From Manihot esculenta (Eukaryota; Streptophyta; Magnoliopsida; Malpighiales; Euphorbiaceae), in assembly GCF_001659605.2 (NCBI RefSeq), contig NC_035170.2:7819001-7883000 (forward strand): DNA of 64,000 bases, written 5' to 3'. Each line of letters opens with the position of its first letter. The stretch's first letter is position 1. Made by a program: the position numbers and the translations under genes. Under the pieces are notes generated by a model. That model did no database searches. It had not been told where the DNA came from and worked only from the letters and a program-made list of their open reading frames with translations. Shown here in pieces: positions 37,912 to 50,014 of this stretch.

Positions 37912-40900
37912 AATCCGTACTGGCTGCTCTACATAGGTGAGATCCTCTTGGATCTCCACATCAGGCTCACTAAGAACCTTGCCCGGATCTGACACGAATT
38001 TTCTTAACATGGAAACATGGAAAACCGGATGGATTCTTTCCATGGATGCAGGCAAGTCCAGCTTGTACGATACATTCCCAATCTTTTGCAAGACTTCAAA
38101 GGGTCCGATGTATCGTGGAGCTAACTTACCTTTCTTACCAAACCGAACCACCCCTTTCATTGGAGACACTTTGAGCAATACCAGATCCCCCTCCTGAAAC
38201 TCTACCTGTTTCCTGCGGATGTCTGCATAACTCTTCTGCCTGCTTGTAGCAGTCTTAATTCTCTCTCTGATAATGGGCACCACTCTGCTGGTGATCTCTA
38301 CAAGCTCAGGCCCTGCCAAGGCCTTCTCTCCTACTTCTTCCCAACAGATGGGTGATCTGCACTTCCTCCCATACAAAGCTTCATATGGAGCCATCCCTAT
38401 GCTAGCATGATAGCTGTTATTGTAGGCGAACTCCACCAAGGGTAGATGTTGCCTCCAAGAACCGCCAAAATCCAGCACGCACATTCTGAGCATATCCTCT
38501 ATTGTCTGGATGGTCCTTTCTGACTGTCCATCAGTCTGGGGATGGAAGGCAGTACTGAAATCTAACCTAGTACCCATGGCATCCTGCAGACTCCGCCAAA
38601 ACTTGGAGGTGAACTGGGGCCCTCTATCTGACACTATAGAAATAGGAACCCCATGTAGTCTGACTATCTCATCAACATACACCTGCGCCAATTTGTCTAC
38701 AGAATAGCCACTCCTGACAGGGATGAAGTGAGCAGATTTGGTGAGTCTGTCCACAATCACCCAGATGGAGTCCAATCTGTTGGACGTCGCCGGTAACCCC
38801 ACTACGAAGTCCATAGCTATATTCTCCCATTTCCACTCTGGAATAGGTAGTGGGTTAAGCATTCCAGCCGGCTTCTGATGTTCCAGCTTCACCCTCTGAC
38901 ACACTTCACAGGCTGACACGAACTGTGCCACTTCCCTCTTCATAGCTGGCCACCAATATACTTTCTTCAGATCCTAATACATCTTGGTGGCTCCGGGGTG
39001 AACGCTGTACCTGGCATTATGAGCCTCCCTCATAATGTCTCCTTTTAGCCCTATGTCATCTGGTACACACAATCTACTCCCATAGCGAAGGATCCCCTTA
39101 CTGTCAAATCTGAACTCACTGTCTTTGCCTGACTGAACAGTCCTGGCAATCTTCACTAACTCTGGGTCCTCATGCTGTTTCTGAGCCACTTGCTCCAGAA
39201 ACACGGGTGTCACTCTCATCTGAGCCACTAAGGCACCTGTACCAGACAATTCTAACTGTAGACCTTCATCAATGAGCTTGTAAAACTCTTTCACCACTGG
39301 TCTTCTCTCTGCCGTGATGTGGGATAGACTGCCTAGTGACTTCCAGCTTAGGGCGTCTGCCACGACATTCGCCTTACCCGGATGATACTGAATCTTGCAA
39401 TCATAGTCACTCAGCAGCTCTACCCATCTCCTCTGTCTCAAATTCAAATCTCTTTGACTCAGGATGTACTGCAGGCTTTTATGATCTGTGAAGATCTCAC
39501 ATTTTACCCCATAGAGGTAGTGTCTCCACATCTTGAGTGCAAAGATTACTGCTGCCATCTCAAGATCGTGTGTGGGGTAATTCAACTCATGCTTCTTTAG
39601 CTGTCTAGAAGCATAAGCAATCACCCTCTCATTCTGCATTAGTACACAACCCAGTCCCACACGGGACGCATCACAAAAGACTGTAAAGTCTTCACCACTA
39701 GATGGCAGAGCTAAAACTGGTGTTGAAGTCAACCTCTTCTTGAGCTCTTCAAAACTCTCCTCGTACTGGTCGGTCCACAAAAACTTCTGATTCTTCCTGG
39801 TTAGTCTGGTCAGAGGAGCTGCAATTTTTGAGAAGTCCTGAACGAACCTCCTATAGTAACCTGCTAAACCCAAGAAACTCCTGATCTCTATCACTGAAGT
39901 GGGTCTAGGCCAGTTAGCCACAGCCTCTACTTTCTTGGGGTCTACCTCTATTCCGTTCTCTGACACTACATGCCCCAAGAATGAGATGTTCCTCAACCAG
40001 AACTCACACTTGGAGAACTTGGCATACAAGCCATGTTCCCTCAAGGTCTGCAGTACCAACCTCAGATGATGGGCATGCTCCTCTACATTCCTGGAATACA
40101 CTAAGATATCATCTATGAAGACAATAACAAAGTGATCCAGGTATTGGCTAAACACTATGTTCATGAGATCCATGAATGCTGCAGGGGCGTTGGTTAACCC
40201 GAACGGCATTACAAGGAACTCAAAATGCCCATATCTGGTCCTGAAAGCTGTCTTTGGCACGTCTTCTTCCCTGATCCTCAACTGATGGTACCCCGATCTC
40301 AGATCTATTTTGGAGAAACAACCCGCTCCCGCTAGCTGGTCGAATAGATCATCGATCCTTGGCAATGGGTACTTGTTCTTGGTAGTGACTTTGTTCAACT
40401 ACCTGTAGTCGATACAAAGTCTAAGGGACCCATCCTTCTTTCTGACAAACAAAACTGGAGCATCCCAGGGTGAGGTACTCGGTCGGATGAAGCCCTTATC
40501 TACCAACTCTTGCAACTGCTCTTTCAATTCCTTCAACTCCGCTGGAGCCATCCTGTAGGGAGGGATAGAGATCGGTCGGGTTCCAGGCATCAATTCTATC
40601 TCGAACTCTATCTCCCTAGCAGGTGGTAAACCTGGCAGCTCGTCTGGGAAAACATCTAAGAACTCTCTGACCACTGGCACTGAGGCGGGCTCTCTAACCT
40701 GACTGTCCAGCTCTCTCACATGAGCTAGAAAACCCTGACATCCCCTCCTAAGCAACCTACGAGCCTGAAGAGCTGATATCAGACCTCTAGGTGTACCCCT
40801 TTTGTCTCCTCTGAAGACAACCTCTGACCCATCCTGACATCTGAACTTAACTACCTTGTCCCTGCAGTCCAAGGTAGCACCATGGGTAGATAACCAGTCC

Positions 40901-42762
40901 ATCCCTAGAATGACGTCAAAATCTGTCAAATCTAGAACCACAAGGTCGGCGGACATGCATCTTCCCTCAACAAACACTAGGCTACATTGGCAGACTGACT
41001 CTGCCACTGACGGGTCACACTTGGGTCCACTGACCCATAGGGGACACTCTAACTCAGAGACCATCAACCCTAACCTCTGAACGGCTCTCTGAGCAATAAA
41101 AGAATGAGATGCACCCGGGTCCATTAATGCATACACATCGGAACACCCAATGATGAGATTACCTGACACCACGGTGTTGGATGTGTTAGCCTCCTGCTGT
41201 GTCATGGTGAAGATCCTTGCTGGAGCTGACGGACCCTCACCTCTGAACCCTGCTAAAGAAGAGGTCGACCCTCTCCCTCTGCCTCTGCCACTTGCCTGTG
41301 TAGCAGCTGGAGCTACTGGCTGTGCTACACTACCTGATGTTGTCTGCTGAGGCGGTGCCGCATGAACTGCCTTAGGACACTCCCATGACAGGTGTCCCTC
41401 TTGCCCACATCTGTAGTAGGCTGTTGTCCCAAACCGGCACACTCCCCAGTGTTGCCTACCACACTTTGCACATACAGCGTTATCCGCGCCAGAGCTTGAG
41501 CCACTCCCTAGTCCCAGACTAGACTTGACCTTGTTCCAGAACTTGTTCTTCTTAGGCTTCCTAGTGGTGTTACTCCACTTTTTGCTACCTGAAGCTGCTG
41601 CACTGAAAGAAGAAGAGCCTGGGGTCTTAGAACCAGAAGGTTGTGCCACTGACTGCTTAACTGTTCCCTGAACGATGGCACTGGCCTCCATTTTCCGGGC
41701 CATATCCACTATGGCGTGGAAGCTCTCCCTATCTGCTGACTGGATCAAGGAGGAATATCTAGAGTGGAGTTTCATGATATACCTCCTTGACCTTTTCTGG
41801 TCTGTGTCAAGGTTTTGCCCTGCAAATGGCAACAGCTCCAAGAATCTATCTATGAACTCCTCTACACTCATCTCGTCAGTCTGCCTCAACTGCTCAAACT
41901 CTATCATCTTCAGCTCCCTTGAACTATCTGGGAAAGCCCATCCTGCAAACTCGTTTGCAAACTCCTCCCAAGTCATGCTGTCCACCCTTGGGTTCACATA
42001 ATTCTTGAACCATTCTCGTGCCTTCTTGCACTTGAGTGTGAACCCAGCCATCTGAATGGCTCTACTATCATCTGCCCCAATCTCATCTGTAATCACTTTT
42101 ACCCTCTCAAGGTACACAAATGGGTCATCCCCTTTTTCATACTGAGGAGCACCCAACTTCATGTAGTCGGTCATTTTGACCTTACTCCCACTGGCTGAGC
42201 TAGATCTGGGAGGTTGAGTAACTGGGGCTGCTGGTTCTGCAGGTGGTGGAGGTGGGGCAACATTTTCTGTGGTAGGATTTTCTGGATTTGGATAGTAAGG
42301 TGGAGGTGGATACATTGGGTATTGTGAATATGGTGGGTAGTAGGGTGGGTATGGCATCTGTGTGGGATAAGGGGTAAAGCTAGGGTAATCCGATGTGCCT
42401 CCCATCGAATACCCAGGGTTTTGTGAGAAGGGTGGGTAGTATGGTGGCTGAACAAATCCCGAGGCCTGAGTGCCTCCTTGGGACTCTCCCATACCTTCTT
42501 CTGACATGCTAACTCCCAGACTGCCATCCCTCCTCTGCTCCACGTCCATATCATCCCCCATGCCTTCTGTCACTCCTCCCTGAACTGTTCCTCTGACTGA
42601 TCTGCTTCTACCCAGATCCAAAGACCTTCTAGGGTCTCTTACTGTTCTGTCCCTGTTGGACCTGCTTGACATTGCCCTAGGCAATGTAGGAGGACGGGCG
42701 CTCATGCCCTCATCCTCAGGTGGCACTCCAGTCAATCGAGCAGATCGACGAGTTCCCCTCAT
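37912..42762 (-). pseudogene. gag-pol of element B, two amber stops, cut by D
   Basis: ATG at 42762 ([10 protein letters not shown]), homologous to C's start. One frame encodes Gag with a Pro/Tyr-rich N-terminal part, a knuckle (YRCGQEGHLSWEC, with Tyr for the usual Phe), protease [11 protein letters not shown] with FIDDILVYS, RNase H and integrase with the VSDRGPQF motif. Two stops interrupt it: TAG at 40401 after CIDYR (a Gln codon in C) and TAG at 38976 after GATKMY (Gln in C). After VEQPVRI the frame meets the AATCC target copy at 37912, where D is inserted, and resumes at 32047. Otherwise well preserved. Confidence 0.93.
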
Positions 42763-42996
42763 CCTGTTTTCTGAAAGGCAGCACACATAGCACAAACATT
42801 AGCATCATATGGTTCATGTGGGCACACATGAACCCTCATCACATACATAGCATACATATCATATCATCAATCAAGACAGGACTCTACATCCTATCCTAGT
42901 GGACATGACCTTTCCTATTGTGCTTGACCTTCTATAACATCTATGAGCCCGACACTCTAGGTCCGACCATATGAACCTAGGGCTCTGATACCACTC

Positions 42997-45238
42997 TGTA
43001 ACAGCCCGGAAATCCGGACCGCTACCGGCGCTAGGATCCAGGTCAGCGTAAGGCCGCCGGGACCCGTAGCAAGCCTGACATATAACCTGTAAACCTGTAA
43101 ATCCCATACATGATCAAACAAACTCAAAAGAATCTGTAAACATACTCATATCTCAACCAAGCTCAACCTGTATATATCATAATCATAAACATAAACCACC
43201 ACTGGAGCCCTCATCAAATGCTCCAATGGGGTATCTCATCATACATTGAGCTTGGACTATCATAAACATCATAAACATAACTTTGGATCATGCATCAAAA
43301 GGGATAACAACATATATTGGTCAAGCACAACTCTATCCTCAATATCCAAATTACATAACATACTGTAATCTCTTACATTACATCATAATACAATTGTCAT
43401 GTCCACAATCTAACTATTTCATAAACATACTTCAAGTCTCTGGCTAACCTCCTGATCTACCCTGTACTTGCACATCTGGGGTTAGGGGAGAGGGGTGAGC
43501 TACAAAGCCCAGTGAGCAGAATAGAGAAAACATATATTAAAATTTCATGCTTTCATGAGATGCAACACATCACAAATATATCACATAAGGATGGTATTGT
43601 CACCTCTAGTCCTCTACATTCCAAAGTGCCGGGACGTAGAATGGGTACAACCGGACTTTCTCTTACTATAACATAACATAACATTCCAATATGCCAGGGA
43701 CGTAGAATGGGTACAACCTGGTCTTTCTCTTACTCTGGCCGGGACGTAGAATGGGTACAACAGGCAACCACAACATAACATGCCTCATCATAACATATCA
43801 AGGACTAAAGGATCATTCAATGCCCATCCACAACATCATCAAAGTATGCAATGCAACATATTCGTGGAATCTAATGCAAACAACCTAAAATATCACATGG
43901 CATTCATGATGCATGGGTCATGCTCAAAATTCATATTTCATTAATTTAAAACTTAAGGTTTATTCCACTCACCTCTGGCTAGCTCTGACAAACTCTATAG
44001 CAGCTGGCTCACTGCTGGGGTCCTCGGTTCCTCGGGTCCGAACCTACACAGGTGGACTCCAATGAGGGACCAAACATACATAAACATAACTCTAATCTAC
44101 TCCCCAAAAACCCCTTAAAACATCATGAAGTAACCATAGAAGTACATGTATGAAATGGCTGAACAGGGCACTTTCGGCGGCAGGTTCGGCGGCCGAAAGT
44201 CCCTCCAGAGCCGAAAGTCAGGCACTTTCGGCGGCACCTTCGGCGGCCGAAAGTCCCAGACAGAGACGAAAGTCTTCTTTCGGGGGCAGGCTTCGGCAGC
44301 CGAAAGCTGCCTCCACAAGAGGGTTCGGCGGCCGAAAGTCCCTTCGGCGGCCGAACCTGAGCTTCTCCCGAATGGCAGAAACTCAGCTCTCCTATGCACA
44401 TTTCGCCTCCCAAGCTCAAATCATGCATACCACTCAACCAAAACATGCATACAAGCTCCTAGGGGCCTCAAACAAACATATACCCCAACTACAACACTTC
44501 AAACATACTCAAACATGCCACATTGTTCAAAAATCACATAAAACCTAACATAGCTCAACTAACTTAAACATGCATTTCTACCCCATAAAACTTCATAAAA
44601 CTTGTTTAAAACATACATGGAGCTTAAGATCGGCTCTTACCTCTTGAAGATCGAGAGTGAGACGACCTAAACTCGGAGATCCAAGCAAATGAGCTCCTGA
44701 GTTTCCAAAGCTCCAAAACTTGTCTTAAATGCTCAAAACTTGCAATGTGAGGTTAAAACTCAAGAAAAATGGAGGAGATTTGAACAAAGAATACAAGATT
44801 TGGGGAGAGAGAGGTCGGAAGCTAGCTGTGGCCGAAAATGGGAGAAAGCTCGCCCATTTCGGCTAAGTGCCCCTTTTATAGGTGGCTGGCCAGGCCACGT
44901 TCGGGGGCGGAAAGTGCCTCCGCATGCATGCCATGTTCGGCGGCCGAACCTGAGTTTCGGCGGCCGAACCTGGACTTCCCTCACCCATGCTTTCGGGGGC
45001 CTAACGTGCCTCTAAAACGCATGCATGTTCGGCGGCCGAACTTTGATTTTCGGCGGCCGAACCTGGGTTTCTCTCCAAAGACTTTTCATGCAAAAACTCA
45101 TTTAATTTCATACTTAAAACATTAGAATACGTGAAAATATTTCATAAAAACATACTTTTTCCCTTCTAGAGGTTTCCGACATCCGAGATTCCACCGGACG
45201 GTGGGAATTCCGATACCGGAGTCTAGCCGGGTATTACA
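42997..45238 (-). repeat. 5' LTR of element B
   Basis: Minus-strand order: promoter array of TTCGG/CCGAA repeats (about 44930-45065); TATAAAAG at about 44880-44873; donor CAAGAG/GTAAGA at 44641/44640; second array (44170-44360); acceptor TGTGTAG ending 44044; donor CAGAG/GTGAGT at 43973/43972; stem-loop repeats (43625-43775). The predicted middle leader exon is 44043-43973, 71 nt. Confidence 0.9.
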
Positions 45239-45243
45239 GAGGA

Positions 45244-45740
45244 GGTGCAACATCCCTTGGGGTAGGGTTTGTTGTACCTGGGTAAAAGGATGGGAGTGGG
45301 TACATAGGGTACTGTGAGTATGGTGGGTAGAAAGGTGGGTATGGCATATGAGGGTGATAAGGGTTAAAACTGGGGTAATCTGATGTACCTCCCATTGAAT
45401 ACCCGGGATTTTGTGAAAAGGGTGGGTAGTGGGGTGGCTGAATAAATCCCGAGGCCTGAGTGCCTCCCTGGGACTCTCTCATACCCTCTTCAGAAAAACT
45501 CACTCCAAGACTGCCATCCCTCCTCTGATCCACATCCATATCATTCCCCACATCTTCCGACATTCCACCTTGCACTGTTCCCCTTCTGCTCACATCAAAA
45601 GACCTTCTAGGGTCCCTTGATGCTCTCTCCCTGCTAAACCTGCAGGACATTGCCCTAGGCAATGCTGGAGGATGGGCATCAATGCCCTCGTCCTGGGGTG
45701 GTACTCCAGTCAATCGTGCAGATCGACGAGTTCCTCTCAT
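45244..45740 (-). pseudogene. gag 5' end of element A, cut by insertion of B
   Basis: Starts [15 protein letters not shown], the same N-terminus as Gag in B and C, then a Tyr/Pro-rich low-complexity stretch. The frame runs into the GAGGA target duplication at 45239-45243, where B is inserted, and resumes at 20088. A CAG splice acceptor at 45749 lies 8 nt upstream of the ATG. Confidence 0.9.
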
Positions 45741-46000
45741 CTAGCTTACTGAAAAACAGCACACATCACAAAACATTAGCATCAAATGATTCATGTGCAA
45801 ACACATGAACCCACATCACATACATAGCATATCATTAATGCACATGCATATAATCATGGCATTTCACATCATTATTCAAGACAGGACTCTACATCCTATC
45901 CTAGTGGATATGATTTTCCTATTGTGCTTGACTTTCTAGAACATCTATGAGCCCGAAACTCTAGGTCCGACCATATGAACCTAGGGCTCTGATACCAATC

Positions 46001-48271
46001 TGTAACGACCTGAAAACTAGACCACTACCGGCGCTAGGATCCAGATCGGCTTAAGGCCGCCGGGACCCGTAGCAAGCCAAACATTCATCCTGTAAACCCG
46101 TTTAATCCCATACATAATTAACATATACATAAAAATTTTGAACTTTTCTTTTCATTCATCGACCAAACTCAACCTGTGCATGCACCACTCTTAGTCATAA
46201 TCATCAACCCCATATTGGAATTCTCAACAATGCTCCAATGGGGTAAAATACATACATTAAGTTTGGTTTAAATAACATCATTAAAAATCATATACACAAA
46301 GGGGATTAATAACATACTAGGGTCAAGCACAATTCTATCCTCAATGATACCATTACATTACATAACTGTTTAATACTATACTTTACATTACATCATTCTC
46401 ATATCCACTTCTAACTATTACATAAGACATACTTTACTCCTCTTGACCTCCTGGCCTATCCCGTACCTGCATACCTGGGGGATTAAGGGAGTGGGGTGAG
46501 CTACTAGAGCCCAGTGAGCAGAATAATAAAACATTTAAAACATATGCTATAATGGAATGCATCACATCACAGACAAATCACATCAAGGATGGTTTTGTCA
46601 CCAATAGTCCTCTACGTATCCAATAGTGCCAGGGGCATAGAATGGGCCTCGACCTGGTCTTTCTCTTAACATAACATACATAACATAACATTCCTATAAT
46701 GCCAGGGGTGTAGAATGGGCCTCAACCTAGTCTTTCTCTTAACATAGTGCCAGGAGCGTAGAATGGGTTTCAACCTGGACTTTCATACCATACCATATCA
46801 TATCATATTACATCATATCATACGAGGACTAGAGGATCATCCAACACTCATCCACAACATCATCATATTATGCAATGCAACATATTCGTGAATTCTAATG
46901 CAAGCAACCTAATACATCTCATGGCATTCGTGATGCATGAACATGCTCAAAAATTGATATATTTACTTTGAAACATAAAGAGTTATTCTACTCATCTTAG
47001 GCTAGCTCGGACAAGACTCGAAAGCAGCTTTCTCACTGCTGGGGTTCTCGGTTCCTCGGGTCCGAACCTACACAGGTGGACTCAAGTGAGGCACCTAACA
47101 TACTAGAACATGACTCTAAAATACTCCCCAAAAACCCCCTAAAACACCTTAAAACAATCACATAAATCATGCAAATGAAGGCTGAACAGGGCACTTTCGG
47201 CGGAAGGTTCGGCGGCCGAAAGTCCCTCCAGCGCCGAAAGTCATGCACCTTCGGCGGCACTTTCGGCGGCCGAAGGTCCTCTCCAGAGACGAAACTCATG
47301 CATGTTCGGCGGCACCTTCGGCCGCCGAAAGTCCCTTCCAGAGCCGAAAGTCCACTTTTGGGGGCAGGGTTCGGCAGCCGATTCATGCTACCACAGGCAG
47401 GTTCGGCGGCCGAAAGAGCCTTCGGCTGCCGAACCTGAGTTCTTCCAAAGGGCAAAAACTCAGCCTCTAACATGCACAAAAGCCTCCTAACTCATACAAC
47501 ATGCATTTACCTATTCTACAACATGCAAACTCAAGCATATAAGCTTCTAGGGGCTTCAAACTATCCTAAACCCCAACTACAACACATCAAACATGCATAA
47601 ACAACCCACATTGTTCAAAAGCTCAACATATATCGAAAACTCAACATAAACCTATACATGCATTTTTACCCCAAGAAACTTTATAAAACTCATTTAAAAC
47701 ATTCAAGGGAGGTAGGATCTAAGCTTACCTCTTAAAGATCGAGAGGAAAACGGTCTTAACTTGGAGATGGGGGAGGTTTCAACTCTTTGGTCTCCAAGCT
47801 CCAAAACTTGCTCTTTTGCTCAAATATCTTCAAATCAAGTTAAAACTTGTTAAAACTTGAAAGATTGGAGGAAAAAACATCAAAAATGACCATGGGAGAG
47901 CATGAACTCACCGTGGCAGAAAATGGGGAGAAAACTCGCCCGTTTCGGCCATGGAGCCCTTATATAGGGGCTGTCAGACCACCTTTCGGTAGCCTAAAGT
48001 GCCTCCAAAGCTCATGCAAGTTCGGCGGCCGAACCTTTGCCACTTTCGGAAGCCTAACTTGTCCCCCTAAACTATCCAATGTTCGGCGGCCGAACCTGGA
48101 AATGCCTCCATAGTCCTTTTCATTCAAAACTCAATTTCTTTCTTGCTTAAAATCACAAAACACATTAAAACATTTTATGAAAACATGATTTTACCCTTCT
48201 AGAGGTTTTCGACATTTGAGATTCCACCGGACGGTAGGAATTCCGATACCAGAGTCTAGCCGGGTATTACA
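46001..48271 (-). repeat. 5' LTR of element A
   Basis: 2271 bp, same layout as the left copy. Promoter TATATAAG near 47958. The conserved second splice donor is damaged here (CTAAG/ATGAGT near 46993), a C-to-T type change seen on the plus strand. One TTCGG/CCGAA repeat pair present in the left LTR promoter array is absent here. Confidence 0.9.
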
Positions 48272-48404
48272 GTGGCATTTTAATATGGATCTCCTCCATA
48301 CTTAATTAACTTATCAAGAATTTCTTGTGGCGTTCTCGAACCTGGAATCGCTTGATTATCTATATTTCTAATCACATTGGTTGGTTAGGGGTGTGGTAGA
48401 GCAA

Positions 48405-48750
48405 CATTCGCTTGATTATCTATATTTCTAATCACATTGGTTGGTTAGGGGTATAGTAGAGTAACCTTCTGGAAGATATCTTTGTCTTGTTCTTTATCAA
48501 GTTATGTGATAGGGTTTTTATCACATGTTGATCCTGAGTTCCACATCAGTTGGTATCAGAGCACGATGATAGATAAATTCGCTTGATTATCTATGTTTCT
48601 AATCACATTGGTTGGTTAGGGGTGTAGTAGAGTAACCTTCTAGAAGATATCTTTGTCTTGTTCTTTATCAAGTTATGTGATAGGGTTTTTATCACATGTT
48701 GATCCTGAGTTCCACATCAGTTGGTATCAGAGCACGATGATAGATAAATT
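48405..48750 (+). repeat. Duplicated LTR end and primer binding site of E
   Basis: The last 140 bp of LTR2 plus the primer site and about 29 bp of leader are duplicated in tandem with a 171-bp period. TGGTATCAGAGC occurs at 48551 and again at 48722. A smaller unit of about 60 bp (starting CGCTTGATTATCTAT) is itself repeated in the LTR, at least twice in LTR2 and three times in LTR3 (about 49750-49930). Confidence 0.8.
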
Positions 48751-50014
48751 CCTATTTATCTATATTTATTTGTTTCGTAAGTTTTTTTTTACTTTTTTAG
48801 TCTATCTTATTATTTTTCATTTCATTTTATCTTATAGTTTCTCTTATAAAAAGAAAAGAAAAAAAAAGAAAAATTTTTTTATTTCAGTAGTATGAGATTT
48901 GTTTTTTTAAAAAAAAGTGAGATAAAAAAAGGAAGAGTAAAGAAAAAAATCGTTTCAATTGTTTGCTTTAAAAAAAAGAAAAAAAAAAAGAGAGATGTCA
49001 AAGTTTAGTACTTCATTCGTGAAATGTCATACTGAATTCAAAGAGGATCCCATGTATATCAATTCTTTTCTTATTACTATTTTTGAAGATTCGAGGACAA
49101 ATCTTTTTGAAGAATGAGAGAATGATACGAGTAAGAAAATGACACGATATTTCAAAAGTTTAAAATAGGAAACTCCAAATCATGACAAATCAAGTTACCA
49201 TCGCTTAATTCAAGACTTACGAGATGAGAACTATATTTGGAAATCATGGAAAAATAAGAAAATAAGCAACACACTCTTCAATACATGTAAACACATAATA
49301 CAATTTCAGATCGCGTAATGCATGTATGGTCAAATTGCATTTAGGCCAATTTTGTTATTTTGGTATTTTAATATTTTGTGAAATTTGTTTTAAATTAATT
49401 TAACCTATATTAGAAGCCAAATTTGTGCAGCCCATTTAGGAAGGAGATTTCTCCAAAACAATTTAGAAAAATGAACTTTAATGTAATTTAGGTTTGATTA
49501 TTTGACTACATACACTTTCTATATTGTAATTATACCTTCCTACAATAGAATTAGGATTTGAAGGCTATAAAAACACCCTTAAGGTGGCAGCCACAACAAG
49601 CTAATGAATAAAGATGATTTCATGAATAATATTTGGTCCTTCTCTATTATTTAGTAACTTATCAAGGTTTAACCTTATGGCATTCTAATATGGATCTCCT
49701 CCATACTTAGTTAACTTATCAAGAATTTCTTATGGTGTTCTCGAAACTGGAATCGCTTGATTATCTATGTTTCTAATCACATTGGTTGGTTAGGAGTGTG
49801 GTAGAGCAACATTCACTTGATTATCTATGTTTCTAATCACATTGATTAGTTAGGAGTGTGGTAGAGCAACCTTCGCTTGATTATCTATGTTTCTAATCAC
49901 ATTGGTTGGTTAGGGGTGTAGTAGAGCAACTTTCTGGAAGATATCTTTGTCTTGTTCTTTGTCAAGTTATGTGACGGGATTTTTTATCACATGTTGGTCC
50001 TGGATTCCACATTA

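Larger units (their letters stand above)
20089..45238 (-). mobile_element. Chromovirus B (Ty3, Tekay/Del-like), inserted in A's gag
   Basis: Full-length minus-strand element. Target duplication GAGGA, perfect at 20084-20088 and 45239-45243. Right (5') LTR 42997-45238 (2242 bp). Left (3') LTR is split by C into 20089-20724 and 30192-31803. Primer site TGGTATCAGAGC at 42993-42982 minus, 3 nt from the LTR. Polypurine tract (AAGGGGGGGAGAA type) next to 31804. LTR copies look about 1% different by eye, plus a repeat-array indel, so B is younger than A. Its pol is split by D. Confidence 0.95.
13205..48271 (-). mobile_element. Chromovirus A (Ty3, Tekay/Del-like), outermost complete insertion
   Basis: Full-length minus-strand Ty3 retrotransposon interrupted by B. 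Left (3') LTR 13205-15503 and right (5') LTR 46001-48271, each TG...CA on both ends. Target duplication GTGGT (13200-13204) and GTGGC (48272-48276), one base different. Primer binding site TGGTATCAGAGC (initiator Met tRNA) at 45997-45986 minus. Polypurine tract just inside the left LTR (about 15504-15512; TTAAGGGGGG then AAAAA on the minus strand). The two LTRs differ at many bases and by short indels, making A the oldest of the three chromoviruses, as the nesting requires. Confidence 0.93.
12104..50014 (+). mobile_element. LTR element E: three LTRs, two tiny internals, host of the nest
   Basis: Three copies of one LTR (starting TGATACGAG) lie in tandem: LTR1 12104 to about 12580 (3' part missing), LTR2 12646-13204 continued at 48277-48548, and LTR3 49123-50014. 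Between LTR1 and LTR2 only about 65 bp of internal end remain, and between LTR2 and LTR3 574 bp. Each LTR2/LTR3 start is preceded by a purine-rich tract (TTTTTGAAGAATGAGAGAA). A TGGTATCAGAGC primer site follows LTR2. No coding sequence survives in either internal part. The flanks GGAAA (12099-12103) and GAAAA (50015-50019) fit a 5-bp target duplication with one mismatch. Chromovirus A splits LTR2 at 13204/48272. Confidence 0.75.

Noticed and set aside
15603..42795. Two or three tandem retroviral-like genes side by side
   Set aside because: Target duplications and rejoining frames show nested insertions of A, B and C, not a tandem gene cluster.
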